Source: Antrihabitans cavernicola (GTDB lineage Bacteria; Actinomycetota; Actinomycetes; Mycobacteriales; Mycobacteriaceae). From it: a DNA stretch of 64,000 nt. The notes beneath the pieces are model-generated. The model was given only the letters and a program-made list of their open reading frames with translations. It did not search any database and was not told where the DNA came from. Positions within the stretch are counted from its first letter, which is position 1, and the number at the start of each line of letters is the position of its first letter. This document shows positions 8,623 to 18,099 of the stretch, in pieces. The translations under genes and the position numbers were made by a program. Location: positions 496,001 to 560,000 of the forward strand of contig NZ_VLNY01000002.1 in assembly GCF_008297975.1 (NCBI RefSeq), read 5' to 3'.

Positions 8623-9936
8623 TCAGGCGGTGAGGTATTCGGGCGTGTTCAACGCGAGGGTGACCAACCGTGCTGGATCGTTCGTCGCATCTTTCAGCAC
8701 CGCCGCACTGCGCGCCGACCAGGCACCGATACCGAGCAGGTGACCCGTCGCATCGATTCGGTCTGACCGTGTTGTCCCGGAAATCGGTTCCAGATCAGCG
8801 GTTTTGGTCAATGCGGCGGCCGTTGCGATGCGGGCGTCCGCGCTCGCCGTCGACAGCCACGCCTGACCGCTGGGCCAGCCGCCGACGCTCGGCGGGTAGA
8901 ACGGCAGCTGGCCGAGGTTGCGCAGCACCGCGGTCAGATTCTTCACCTTGGTGTCGTCGTCGAGCGGCACGTGCAGCGCCCGCACCGCTCCGACCAGCCA
9001 TTCGACGGGGGTGAGCACGACCGTCGATTTGGCGCCGGTGAATTCGGGATCGGTGAGAATCGCGACGATGGCAGCGCTCAGATTCCGTTGGGCGCCATAG
9101 GCTTCGGTTATGCGCCCCGATGTGGCGGCGGATGGTGGTGTCGCGGAAGCCAACTGTTCCCACAAGCGACCCGTGACGAAGCCCGCCGATGCCGGATGCC
9201 CCAGCACCGCATCGCAGAATCCGGATGCATCGAGCGGGCCGGTGACCCCGAGAACGGTCTTGGTGCGCGCGTCGTGGCGACGTTGGTTCAGGCTTGCCGT
9301 GCCGTTGTCGGTGACCGTCCAGCCGGTGAGCGCGCGGGCCCCTTCGCGCACGTCCTGCTCCGTATAGCCGTTGCCGTGACCGAGCCCGAAAAGCTCCATG
9401 AACTCTCGTGCCAGGTTCTCGTTGGGGGCGGCAGCCGTATTCTGGGTGCCGTCGAGCCAGCGCAGCATCGCGGCGTCGGTGAGCATCGAGTACGCGAGTG
9501 TGTGAAAGTCGCCGCGACCGAGGGTCCGCAACTTCTCGTTCTGATCCACCATCTCCGACGCACTGCGCACCTTCTGCGCCGATGTTGCGAAATGGTTGTG
9601 CCACAACAGTGTCAGCTTCTCGTGCATCGGCTCGCGCACGGCAGCCATCCGCCGAAACCACCATTGGGTGGATCGCACGAGACGTTGTTCTTGCTCGGTG
9701 TTGAATCGTTTGCGGGCATCCTGGCCGGCGTTCTTGCCGACGCGGGGCAAGAGATCGAACGTGGGTCGCGGTGTTGCTACGGCACCGGGATCGGCATTCG
9801 GGTCGGCAGCGAGCGCGGTGCGGAGGTAGGTGGTCATGCCTTGCCCGACCACGGCGTCGATCTGCTGCCCGGTCGCACCGAACCCGGTGCGACGCAGCAC
9901 CCGGGCCGCCGCGTTCCACTCGGTCGATTGCGCCAT
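8623..9936 (-). CDS. DUF1800 domain protein
   Basis: A 437-residue protein and partner of the DUF1501 gene immediately downstream. Family signs are ARVLRRTGFGATGQQIDAV at the N terminus, WWFRRMAAVREPMHEKLTLL, WHNHFATSAQKV, NENLAREFMELFGLG, and GWPSGQAWLSTAS near the C terminus. The ATG at 9936 was chosen because the conserved N terminus starts there; an in-frame ATG at 9975 would add 13 residues. I see no clear signal peptide, unlike its partner. Function unknown. Confidence 0.82.
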   Translation of the reverse strand: MAQSTEWNAAARVLRRTGFGATGQQIDAVVGQGMTTYLRTALAADPNADPGAVATPRPTFDLLPRVGKNAGQDARKRFNTEQEQRLVRSTQWWFRRMAAVREPMHEKLTLLWHNHFATSAQKVRSASEMVDQNEKLRTLGRGDFHTLAYSMLTDAAMLRWLDGTQNTAAAPNENLAREFMELFGLGHGNGYTEQDVREGARALTGWTVTDNGTASLNQRRHDARTKTVLGVTGPLDASGFCDAVLGHPASAGFVTGRLWEQLASATPPSAATSGRITEAYGAQRNLSAAIVAILTDPEFTGAKSTVVLTPVEWLVGAVRALHVPLDDDTKVKNLTAVLRNLGQLPFYPPSVGGWPSGQAWLSTASADARIATAAALTKTADLEPISGTTRSDRIDATGHLLGIGAWSARSAAVLKDATNDPARLVTLALNTPEYLTA

Positions 9937-10000
9937 GGTCACCAGTCTGGCGTCGATCCGCGGATCGGGCACCATCGGGAGGGGACCCTTCAGAACATTC

Positions 10001-11344
10001 TCAGAGCGGCAGTCGTAGCGTGAAGACAGCGCCCGCGCCGCCCTCGGCTGGTGGATCGCACGTCACGTCGCCCCCGTGTGCGCGAGCGAATCCCCGCGAA
10101 ATGGCCAAACCGAGTCCCGAGCCGCCTGTTTCGCGGTCGCGGGCACGGTCGAGCCGGACCAAACGGTCGAAAATTCGCTCGCGATCGGCAGGAGGTACCC
10201 CGACTCCGGTGTCGGCGATCGTCACCTCGGCCCGCCCCGGCAACTGTGCGATCGTCACCCGGACACTCCCACCGGCAGGGGTTGCGTTGCACGCGTTGTC
10301 GACCAGATTGGCCAGTATTTGGCTGACGCGAACAGGATCGGCGTGGACGATCGGCTGGGCGCCACCGATCTGAAAAGCCAACTGGGGATGCTGCAGGCGA
10401 GCCCTGTCCACCTGAGTCGAGGCCAGCGCATACAGTCCGACCGGCTGCCGTTCCAGCGCGACTCCGCCTGCATCGATCCGCGCGAGATCGACCAACTCGT
10501 CGACGAGTCGCCCAGCTCGGCGCGATTCGCGAATCAGCAAGAGATGCAGTCGCTCTCGCTCGGCGGGGTCGACGTCCGTCGGCTGCTGCAGGACGGCCTC
10601 CGCTACCGCCTGGACGCCGGTGATCGGTGTGCGCAGTTCGTGTGCGGCGTCGGCGACGAAACGTCGGGTCTGCTCTTCGGCGCTACGAGCGTGGGATTCG
10701 GCGCCTTCGAGCCCGTCGAGCATGTCGTCGAATGCTGCTGCCGTGCGGCCCAGTTCGGTGTCCGTCCGGGTCGGTGACATCCGCCTGCCGCGGCCACCTT
10801 TCGCGATGTCGCGAGCAAGCCTCGTCATCGCGTCCAGCGGCGAAAGCGCGAAGCGCACACTGACGAGCAGCGCGACAAAGGTGATGGCGATTGCGACAAG
10901 ATCGGTCAGGAGGAGCAATCGCAACAGCCGTGAGCGCGCGCCGGCGAGCAAGCCCGTGTCCACCGCTACCGTCAGCCGAGACCGGTTCAGCTGCTCGCCA
11001 CCCTTGAGCTGAACACGCCTGATCCGTACCGGATTGTCCTCGGCCGATCCCTCGGGAAGGCTGCCGTAGATTGCGCCGTTTGCCAGGACCAGCCGAGCCC
11101 GCACCGATCGTTCGTCGATTCGCTGGATCAGTTGCGCGGGTGAGACGCCCTGCTTCGCAAGTTGTTGCGCGAGCTGAACACGATCGGCAAGAACGGACTC
11201 CAACTGCCGATCGACCACCCTCCCGAACAGAACGTTCACGACAAGGGTGACGGCGATCAACGTGCACGTCAGGATCCCTAGCGCCGTGACGAGGACCCGG
11301 CGCTGTAGCGAGACGGTACGCACTTGCGGTTTGCCGACGGTCAC
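10001..11344 (-). CDS. Two-component sensor histidine kinase
   Basis: A 447-residue membrane kinase. Two transmembrane segments (around residues 13-35 and 145-170) flank an extracytoplasmic sensor region of about 100 residues; a HAMP domain follows. The phosphoacceptor His is in FVADAAHELRTPITGVQ, the N box is LANLVDNACNATPAGG, and the ATP-lid G boxes are DTGVGVP and GGSGLGLAIS. The GTG at 11344 overlaps the response regulator stop (GTGA), so the pair is coupled. The layout resembles MprB/TcrY-type kinases; the stimulus cannot be read from sequence. Confidence 0.9.
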   Translation of the reverse strand: MTVGKPQVRTVSLQRRVLVTALGILTCTLIAVTLVVNVLFGRVVDRQLESVLADRVQLAQQLAKQGVSPAQLIQRIDERSVRARLVLANGAIYGSLPEGSAEDNPVRIRRVQLKGGEQLNRSRLTVAVDTGLLAGARSRLLRLLLLTDLVAIAITFVALLVSVRFALSPLDAMTRLARDIAKGGRGRRMSPTRTDTELGRTAAAFDDMLDGLEGAESHARSAEEQTRRFVADAAHELRTPITGVQAVAEAVLQQPTDVDPAERERLHLLLIRESRRAGRLVDELVDLARIDAGGVALERQPVGLYALASTQVDRARLQHPQLAFQIGGAQPIVHADPVRVSQILANLVDNACNATPAGGSVRVTIAQLPGRAEVTIADTGVGVPPADRERIFDRLVRLDRARDRETGGSGLGLAISRGFARAHGGDVTCDPPAEGGAGAVFTLRLPL

Positions 11345-12015
11345 AGCGGATCCGCCCGCAGAACGAATCCCATGCCGCGCGACGTGTGGAGCAATCGTGG
11401 ACCGCACGCCTCGAGTTTGCGGCGCAGGGTACTGACGTAGACGTCGACAAGGTTGGTGTCGTAGTTGTCGTAACCCCATACGGCGGTGAGGATCTGAGTC
11501 TTAGTCAGCACCCGGTTCCGGTGGGCGGCGAGGTAGCAGAGCAATTTGAACTCGGTCGCGGTGAGCGCCAGGGTCTCGCCGCCACGTACGGCGACACCGG
11601 CGTCCGCGTCGACAACCAGATCGCCCACCTGCACGGTCGACGCCACCCGCCCCATCCGTCGCAGCACGATGTTGACTCGGGCAACCAACTCGGCGAGAAC
11701 GAACGGCTTCACCAGGTAGTCGTCGGCGCCGGACGTGAGGCCGTGCAGGCGGTCCGCGACGCCGTCCCGCGCTGTCAGGATCAGCACGGCGGCGTCGGAC
11801 GAGCGACGCGTCACGTCCAACAGCTCGAAACCGTCCCGTCCCGGCAGCATGACGTCCAGCACAACCAGGTCGGGACGGAACGTCGTCAGATCTCGCTCGA
11901 ATTCGGCACCGTCGGCCCTGGCCAGCACCTCGTGCCCCGATTCTCGCAAACCGGACTCGACAGCTGCCCGTATTGCCGGAGTGTCCTCGACCACCAACAC
12001 TCTGGCACCGGACAT
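11341..12015 (-). CDS. OmpR/PhoB-family response regulator
   Basis: A 224-residue regulator. The receiver domain carries VLVVEDTPAIRAAV (acidic pocket), the phosphorylated Asp in PDLVVLDVMLPGRDGFELL, the Thr in ILTAR and the Lys in YLVKPF. The C-terminal winged helix has LTATEFKLLCYLAAH and the recognition region DVYVSTLRRKLE. The ATG at 12015 sits 5 bases after a perfect AAGGAGG ribosome site, so the in-frame ATG at 12051 is rejected. It is first in the operon with its kinase. Confidence 0.92.
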   Translation of the reverse strand: MSGARVLVVEDTPAIRAAVESGLRESGHEVLARADGAEFERDLTTFRPDLVVLDVMLPGRDGFELLDVTRRSSDAAVLILTARDGVADRLHGLTSGADDYLVKPFVLAELVARVNIVLRRMGRVASTVQVGDLVVDADAGVAVRGGETLALTATEFKLLCYLAAHRNRVLTKTQILTAVWGYDNYDTNLVDVYVSTLRRKLEACGPRLLHTSRGMGFVLRADPL

Positions 12016-12092
12016 GGGACCTCCTTCGGGTAAGCCGCGCGGTTCGTACATTCCTACACCGCGAACCCGCTCCTACCGACCCAGCTCTCCGC

Positions 12093-13319
12093 CTATCTAT
12101 CCAACTCACGCAGTGCGGGCAATCCGAAGCAGACGGCGGCAACCAACACCAGCGGAATCGCCAAGCCGAAGAATGTGGCCTGGATGCCGACCGAGTCGAT
12201 CAGTGGACCGGCGACGAGGTAACCGAGCGGACCCGCGGCGTACGCGCTGGACGTCATGACGCCCACCACACGCCCGCGCATGTGCTCGGGACTGCGAGAT
12301 TGCATGGCGTAGTTGGCGATCGGCCCGACCGGACCGAACACCAGCCCGATCAGCACACCGAGGGTGAGGATCACCCACAGCGACGGCAGGAACGCCATCC
12401 CGACCATGCAGACGCTCAGGCCGCTCACCGCGACCAACATCATGGTGCGACGTTGGAAACGAGCTGCCAACGCGCCGTAGGCCAACGCGCCGATGATGCC
12501 GCCGACGCTCATCGCCATGACCACCCAGCCCAGCTGGGTCGGTCGGTCCAGCTTGGTGAAATACGCTGGGAACAGCACACTTTCGACCGGCATGTACAGT
12601 GCGACGATTGCCATGTCGACGAGGGCGATGGTGCGCAGCAATCGGCTCTGCCACACGAATTTCAGGCCCTCGACGGTGCCGGTCCACATCGACGCGGGCC
12701 TGGTTTCCCGGTCCGGAGTTCCGGTGCCGTCGAGCTTCAGTAACAGCACGGTGCCGATCGACAGCGCGAAGCAGGCGGCGGTGACCCACAGTGTGTTCAC
12801 GGCACCGAGGAACCCGATCAGCACGCCACCGACGCCAGGTCCGATCAGGTACGCGACGTTGAAGCTGGCCTCGTACGTGCTGTTGACCCGGTCCAGCGAC
12901 CAGCCGGACTCGCGCGTCGCCGCGGGCAGCATCGATTCGCGCGCAGCGATTCCCGCCGGATCGAAGACAGCGCCGATGGCGGCGAGCACCGCCAACAGCG
13001 GCACGGACAGTCCGAGCGTCGCGGCCATGATCGGGATGGCGGCAACCGAAATCGCGGAGAACGAGTCGGAGACCAACGACGTGATACGGCGACCGAAGCG
13101 ATCGACGACGGTTCCGGAGAACAGACTCGACAGCAGCAGGGGTAAGGCCGCCGCTCCGGCGACGATCGCCGCATCCGTTGCCCGACCGGTCTGCTGCAGC
13201 ACCAGCCACGGCAAGGCCACGATCGTGATTCCATTGCCGGTCGCCGACAGCAGGGCGGCCAGGTTGATCAATATCAGCGGGCGAAGTCGGCGCACGGGAG
13301 TCGCCAGTGCCGCGGTCAC
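12093..13319 (-). CDS. Major facilitator superfamily transporter
   Basis: A 408-residue integral membrane protein with about 12 hydrophobic segments. The MFS motif A-like loop is GTVVDRFGRRITSLVSD, and the second-half equivalent is RFQRRTMML. The type (NLAALLSATGNGITIVALPW N terminus; SPEHMRGRVVGVM loop) fits the enterobactin/macrolide-exporter-like group rather than sugar symporters. A drug or siderophore efflux role is therefore likelier than inositol uptake, despite the nearby iol genes. The GTG start has an AAGGAC ribosome site. Confidence 0.82.
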   Translation of the reverse strand: MTAALATPVRRLRPLILINLAALLSATGNGITIVALPWLVLQQTGRATDAAIVAGAAALPLLLSSLFSGTVVDRFGRRITSLVSDSFSAISVAAIPIMAATLGLSVPLLAVLAAIGAVFDPAGIAARESMLPAATRESGWSLDRVNSTYEASFNVAYLIGPGVGGVLIGFLGAVNTLWVTAACFALSIGTVLLLKLDGTGTPDRETRPASMWTGTVEGLKFVWQSRLLRTIALVDMAIVALYMPVESVLFPAYFTKLDRPTQLGWVVMAMSVGGIIGALAYGALAARFQRRTMMLVAVSGLSVCMVGMAFLPSLWVILTLGVLIGLVFGPVGPIANYAMQSRSPEHMRGRVVGVMTSSAYAAGPLGYLVAGPLIDSVGIQATFFGLAIPLVLVAAVCFGLPALRELDR

Positions 13320-13415
13320 AGAAGGTCCTTTTGCTCGATCGAGCGCACGGCTCGGTGGGTGTTTCCCACGACGCTAGCAGCGCCGTAACCGCGCTGGCCA
13401 GCGATTTTCCGCGAA

Positions 13416-14405
13416 CTAGATGCTCGAACGACGCACCATGTCGACGGCAACACGCTCGCCGGTCTCGAGGGATCGCACCCCGGCAGCGCATACGGCGGCG
13501 GCTGCGTAACCGTCCCAGGCGCCGGGGCCGTCGACGTAACTTCCGCTCGAAGCGCCACCGCGCACCGCGCCGACCCAATGCTGCATTTCGGTGTCGTACG
13601 CCTGAGCGAAGTGCGCGCGGAAGTCGGCGCTGATCTTGCCGGCGCCGATCGTCGTGCTCCCCAGTTCGCCGACCACCTCGGTCCGCACCTCGTAGCCGAC
13701 CCCGGTGGTGACGAACACCTCGGCATCGACAAGCTTTCCGCTCGCGGTTTCGAAAAGCGCAAGCTGCGGGTCCTGCAGGCCTGGCGGTGCAGCCGGATTC
13801 GGTGCCGGCCGCCGGATCGTGACCGCCACGATCTCGTCGTCGAGGATGAAACGTGTGACGTCCACCTCGTGCACCAACGAATCCTTGATCACCATCGCGC
13901 TGTCGAAATGTGCTGGGACAGAGGCATTGCGGTGCACACAATGCATGAGCAGGGGCGTCCCCAGCGTGCCGTCGGCCACCATCGCACGTAGCCGCTGATA
14001 TTCGTGATCGAAGCGCCGCATGAAACCGACCTGGATGAAGGTCGTATCCAATTCGGCTTCGCGCCTGACGATGTCGAGCGCGGTGGCCGGGTCCGTCGTG
14101 AGCGGCTTCTCGCACAAGACCGGCTTGCGGGCTGCCAGGCAGGCAAGCACCTGCTTCTCGTGTGCCGGTCCGGGAGTCGCGAGGACGACGGCGTCGACGT
14201 CGTCGGCAGCGATGGCCTCGAAAGGATCTGCCACGACGCGTGATCCGGGCACTGTGCCTGCGACCGACTCGGCGCGCTCGGCGACGACGTCGTTGATCAC
14301 GGTGACGCGCGCACCGGAGATCGTGGTGGCCAGTCGTGCGACGTGGTCGGCGCCCATGATGCCGACGCCGAGTACGGCGACGCGAAGGTCGTGCGGGTCG
14401 GTCAC
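13416..14405 (-). CDS. iolG: Inositol 2-dehydrogenase-like oxidoreductase (Gfo/Idh/MocA)
   Basis: A 329-residue NAD-dependent dehydrogenase. The Rossmann start is [19 protein letters not shown]. The catalytic EKP motif is in [16 protein letters not shown], then [15 protein letters not shown] and the substrate-site [14 protein letters not shown]. In inositol catabolism IolG oxidises myo-inositol to scyllo-inosose. It is the last gene of the minus-strand iol run, 13 bases after the iolE-like gene. The GTG at 14405 removes an unlikely 43-residue extension. A scyllo-inositol dehydrogenase role is equally possible. Confidence 0.8.
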   Translation of the reverse strand: MTDPHDLRVAVLGVGIMGADHVARLATTISGARVTVINDVVAERAESVAGTVPGSRVVADPFEAIAADDVDAVVLATPGPAHEKQVLACLAARKPVLCEKPLTTDPATALDIVRREAELDTTFIQVGFMRRFDHEYQRLRAMVADGTLGTPLLMHCVHRNASVPAHFDSAMVIKDSLVHEVDVTRFILDDEIVAVTIRRPAPNPAAPPGLQDPQLALFETASGKLVDAEVFVTTGVGYEVRTEVVGELGSTTIGAGKISADFRAHFAQAYDTEMQHWVGAVRGGASSGSYVDGPGAWDGYAAAAVCAAGVRSLETGERVAVDMVRRSSI

Positions 14406-14418
14406 GGGTGCGCTCTTC

Positions 14419-15324
14419 TCAGCTGAAGCGGATGCTCGGAATCCCGCAGGTGGACAGGTACATTCGCGTGCGTTGCGCGATCGGCAGCGGGATGTCTGTG
14501 GCGCAGGGGTACAGGTCTTGTTCCACGATGGCAAAGACGTCGGCCCGCAGGTCGGTGACGGCCGCCAGGATCGGTGGATACGGCGGGATGCCCAGCGGGG
14601 GTTCGATCATGACGTTCTTCGCCACTGCCACGCCGAAGGGAAGGTCCTGAGCGTCGACCTGCTCGATCACGCTTGGATCGACTTGTTTGAGGTGCAGATA
14701 GCCGATGCGCTCCGGATACTTCTCGATGATCGCGAGGTTGTCGCCACCGCAGTAGCTGATGTGCCCGGTGTCGAGGCAGAGATTGACGAGGTTGGAGTCT
14801 GTGCTGTCGAGGAATCTGTACACCTCGTCTTGACGTGCGACGTGGCTGTCGGCGTGCGGATGATATTGCAGCGCAACACCGTACTCCTCGAACATCGCGC
14901 GACCGAGCCTGTCGACGCCTGTGGTTTTCCTGGTCCACTGCGCAGCCGTCAGAGCTCGTTCCTCCAACACCGCGCCGGTCGCAGGGTCACGCCACATCTC
15001 GGGAATCACGACGACATGTCGACCACCGACCGCGGCCGTGAGTGCGGCGACGCTGCGGACCTGATTCCACACAGCATCCCACGAACCCTCGCGGTGGAGG
15101 TGCTCGAACACCGTGCCCGCCGACAACTGCAGATCGCGTGCTGCCAGCTCGTCGCCTAACTGCTTCGGGTCCGTGGGCAGATAACCGAAGGGGCCCAACT
15201 CGATCCATCGGTAGCCGGCGGCGGCCACCTCGTCGAGAAATCGGGCGTACGGCAGTTGCTGCGGGTCGTCCGGGAACCAGACACCCCAGGAGTCTGGGGC
15301 CGAGCCGACGCGAATGGTGCTCAT
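14419..15324 (-). CDS. Inosose dehydratase-like TIM-barrel protein (IolE/IolH type)
   Basis: A 301-residue xylose-isomerase-like TIM barrel. It starts [16 protein letters not shown], a start typical of IolE-family inosose dehydratases. Metal and substrate region motifs are [45 protein letters not shown] and a late [10 protein letters not shown]. Given iolD, iolB and iolC in the same run, the likely reaction is dehydration of scyllo-inosose to the trihydroxycyclohexanedione that IolD hydrolyses. The ATG at 15324 lies 14 bases from the iolD stop. Confidence 0.8.
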   Translation of the reverse strand: MSTIRVGSAPDSWGVWFPDDPQQLPYARFLDEVAAAGYRWIELGPFGYLPTDPKQLGDELAARDLQLSAGTVFEHLHREGSWDAVWNQVRSVAALTAAVGGRHVVVIPEMWRDPATGAVLEERALTAAQWTRKTTGVDRLGRAMFEEYGVALQYHPHADSHVARQDEVYRFLDSTDSNLVNLCLDTGHISYCGGDNLAIIEKYPERIGYLHLKQVDPSVIEQVDAQDLPFGVAVAKNVMIEPPLGIPPYPPILAAVTDLRADVFAIVEQDLYPCATDIPLPIAQRTRMYLSTCGIPSIRFS

Positions 15325-15337
15325 GTGCGTTGGCCTC

Positions 15338-17233
15338 TCAACTGTCCGACGGTCGCAGGTAGGAGCGCTGAGCACGCTTGCGGGACTCGTAGATCGCTCG
15401 GGCGTCGTTGGTGGAGTCGAGGGCGGACACTTCCGATACCGGCACGTCCCACCAGGATTCGCTGTCCGGCGCACTGATCAGTGGATCGGTCTCGACATGC
15501 AGCACGGTCGTGCGTTCGCTCGCCTTCGCAACCCGAACGGCGTCGGTGAATTCGCCCGCGTTGGCGACGCGGATGACGTTGGCGCCGAGGCTTGCCGCAT
15601 TTGCCGCCAGATCGACGGGCAGGTGGTCGCCGTCGAGCCGGCCGCCTGCCGATCGGTATCGATACTGCGTACCGAAGCGTTGCGAGCCAACTGATTCCGA
15701 CAACGAACCGATCGATGCGAAACCGTGGTTCTGCACCACCACCACGATCACCTTGATGCCTTCCTGTATCGCGGTGACCAGCTCGGTGGCCATCATGAGA
15801 TAGGAGCCGTCGCCGACCATGACGAACACGTCGCGGTCTGGACACGCAAGTCGCACGCCGAGTCCACCGGCGATCTCGTAGCCCATGCACGAGTAGCCGT
15901 ACTCCACGTGATAGCCCATGATGTCGCGTGTGCGCCACAACTTGTGCAACTCACCCGGCATCGACCCCGCTGCACAGACGACGATGTCGCGTGGATCGGA
16001 CAGCGTGTTCACCAAACCGATCACCTGGCTTTGATTCAGCGCTGAACCAGGGTTGTCGATCCGGTAGGCGGAGTCGACTGTTCGGTTCCAGTGAGACGTC
16101 AATTCACCTGTGCGAGAACGAAAATGTTCGTCCACCTGGTAGTCGGTCAGCTCTGCCGTCAGCGCGTCGAGGGCTTCGCGGGCGTCCGATATCAAGGCGG
16201 CGCCGCTCAGTTTGGCTGCGTCGAGGGAAGCGACATTGATGTTGACGAAGTGAACGTCTGGGTGCGCGAATGCCGTCCTGGACGCGGTGGTGAAATCGCT
16301 GTAACGCGTGCCGATTCCGATCACCACGTCTGCCTCGGCTGCCAGCGCATTGGCCGCAGTGGTTCCGGTCGAGCCGATGGCGCCGAGGCATTGCGGGTGG
16401 TCGTGGGGCAACGATCCCTTTCCCGCCTGCGTCTCGCCGACCGGAATCCCGGTGTGCTCCACGAATTTCGCCAGGGCGTCGGTTGCCTGCGAGTACCCGA
16501 CACCGCCGCCCGCGACGATCAGCGGAGTACGGGCAGAACGCACGATCTCGGCGGCGCGGGCAAGTGCGCCGTGCTCGGGGAGCGGCCGACCGACATGCCA
16601 CACCCGTTCGGCGAAAAGCGATTCCGGCCAATCGTGCGCCTCGGCCTGCACGTCCTGCGGCATGGCGACGGTGACGGCTCCGGTCTCGACCGGATCGGTC
16701 AAAACCCGCATCGCGCCGAGCAGGGCGGCGGGCAGTTGCTCTGGACGCCACACCCGATCGAAGTAGCGGGAGACCGGCTTGAAGGCATCGTTGACCGAGA
16801 TGTCACCGCTCGACGGCAGTTCGAGCTCTTGCAACACCGGCGCGCTGACGCGGGTGGCGAACGTATCGGCGGGCAACAGCAGCACCGGAAGTCGATTGAC
16901 GGTCGCGAGTGCTGCGCCGGTGACCATGTTGGTTGCGCCGGGTCCGATGCTGGTCGACACCGCCCACGTCTGTAGTCGGTTCTTCATGCGGGCATAGGCG
17001 ACGGCGGTGTGGACCATCGCCTGCTCGTTGCGGCCGAGTACGTACGGCAATTCGGTCAGGTCGTCCAGCTCCGCTTGCAGCAGCGCTTGGCCGAGGCCGG
17101 CGACGTTGCCGTGTCCGAAGATTCCGAAACAGCCCGCAAACAGCTTGTGCCGCACTCCGTCACGTTCGGTGTACTGCTGGGCGAGGAAGCGCACCGTGGC
17201 CTGAGCGACGGTGAGCCGAAGCGTCGGTTCCAT
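15338..17233 (-). CDS. iolD: Trihydroxycyclohexane-1,2-dione hydrolase IolD
   Basis: A 631-residue ThDP-dependent enzyme that opens the inositol ring to 5-deoxy-glucuronate. The N-terminal domain has LFAGCFGIFGHGNVAGLGQAL with downstream FTRVSAPVLQ-like sequence (ATRVSAPVLQELE). The ThDP/Mg site is VGDGSYLMMATELVTAI followed by VVVQNHGFASIGSLSES. Length and motifs match IolD rather than acetolactate synthase. The stop of iolB at 17236 lies three bases upstream of the ATG at 17233, so the two are tightly coupled. Confidence 0.93.
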   Translation of the reverse strand: MEPTLRLTVAQATVRFLAQQYTERDGVRHKLFAGCFGIFGHGNVAGLGQALLQAELDDLTELPYVLGRNEQAMVHTAVAYARMKNRLQTWAVSTSIGPGATNMVTGAALATVNRLPVLLLPADTFATRVSAPVLQELELPSSGDISVNDAFKPVSRYFDRVWRPEQLPAALLGAMRVLTDPVETGAVTVAMPQDVQAEAHDWPESLFAERVWHVGRPLPEHGALARAAEIVRSARTPLIVAGGGVGYSQATDALAKFVEHTGIPVGETQAGKGSLPHDHPQCLGAIGSTGTTAANALAAEADVVIGIGTRYSDFTTASRTAFAHPDVHFVNINVASLDAAKLSGAALISDAREALDALTAELTDYQVDEHFRSRTGELTSHWNRTVDSAYRIDNPGSALNQSQVIGLVNTLSDPRDIVVCAAGSMPGELHKLWRTRDIMGYHVEYGYSCMGYEIAGGLGVRLACPDRDVFVMVGDGSYLMMATELVTAIQEGIKVIVVVVQNHGFASIGSLSESVGSQRFGTQYRYRSAGGRLDGDHLPVDLAANAASLGANVIRVANAGEFTDAVRVAKASERTTVLHVETDPLISAPDSESWWDVPVSEVSALDSTNDARAIYESRKRAQRSYLRPSDS

Positions 17234-17235
17234 GT

Positions 17236-18099
17236 TCACACTCCTCGCTTCTGGAAGGGCAGACGGGCGTCGATGGTCTGGTCCTTCCAAGTGTCTCGGA
17301 TCCAGGTGAGTGCGGGATCGTCGACGATCTTCCACGCCCGGTCGGCCCCCGGCCCTGCCATGACGTTGAGGTAGTACATGTCGTATCCGGGTGCTGCTAC
17401 GGACGGGCCGTGGTAGCCGTGGGGAACGAGGACCGCGTCGCCGGTCCGGACTTCGGCGAGAACGTCGATCGGCCGGTCTGCGGTGCCGTAGACCCGGTGA
17501 TAGCCGAATCCTGCTGCATCACCAGCGATCTCGAAATAGTAGATCTCTTCCAACGCCGACTCGTGTTCTGTCTCCTCGTCGTGCTTGTGACTCGGATACG
17601 AGGACCAGTTGCCGCCCGGAGTGAGCACCTCGCACGCGATCAGGGATTCGGCGTCGAAGGTGTCGGCGCTACCGAAGTTGTGTATCTGCCGACTGCACGA
17701 ACCTGCGCCTCGCAGTTCGACGGCCACATCGCCGGCAGGGACGTATCGAAACGGCTTGCGGGAGTGGGCCCGAGCCCCGCACAGCGCGAACCGTCCGCCT
17801 AGCTCGCTGCTGATCGTGTAGTCGGAATCTATACCCACGTAGGCGAAGTCGGTCGGACCGTCGAAAACGGACCGTCGCCCCACGAGACTGAATGTCACGT
17901 CCTCCGATTCGACGACGGCGGGTCCGGTGAGCGGAACGATCATGACCTCGTCTTCGTCTGTGGACAACGCCTGGCTGTCGCCCGCAGCCAGGTCCAGAAT
18001 CCGCAGGCTCGATTCGGTCCAGCCTGCGGTCTGTGGCGTGATGGACAACGAGAACGGTTCAGCAGCAGTGGAACCCGCGCGCAGGTGGTAGTCGGTCAT
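17236..18099 (-). CDS. iolB: 5-deoxy-glucuronate isomerase IolB
   Basis: A 287-residue double-cupin isomerase converting 5-deoxy-glucuronate to 5-dehydro-2-deoxy-gluconate. Cupin motifs are visible in NWSSYPSHKHDEE, LEEIYYFEI, FGYHRVYG, VLVPHGYHGPSVAAPG and YYLNVMAGP, including the HxH...E metal ligands (SHKHDE). It overlaps the upstream aldolase gene by four bases. Confidence 0.94.
   Translation of the reverse strand: MTDYHLRAGSTAAEPFSLSITPQTAGWTESSLRILDLAAGDSQALSTDEDEVMIVPLTGPAVVESEDVTFSLVGRRSVFDGPTDFAYVGIDSDYTISSELGGRFALCGARAHSRKPFRYVPAGDVAVELRGAGSCSRQIHNFGSADTFDAESLIACEVLTPGGNWSSYPSHKHDEETEHESALEEIYYFEIAGDAAGFGYHRVYGTADRPIDVLAEVRTGDAVLVPHGYHGPSVAAPGYDMYYLNVMAGPGADRAWKIVDDPALTWIRDTWKDQTIDARLPFQKRGV

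Noticed and set aside
12093-13319. Reading the MFS gene as the inositol transporter of the iol run
   Set aside because: Its motifs fit efflux-type MFS proteins, and it is separated by 96 bases from iolG; no sugar-porter signatures seen.
12106-14115. A 669-codon minus-strand frame across the MFS and iolG genes
   Set aside because: Arg-rich shadow of two real genes in another frame; no motifs.
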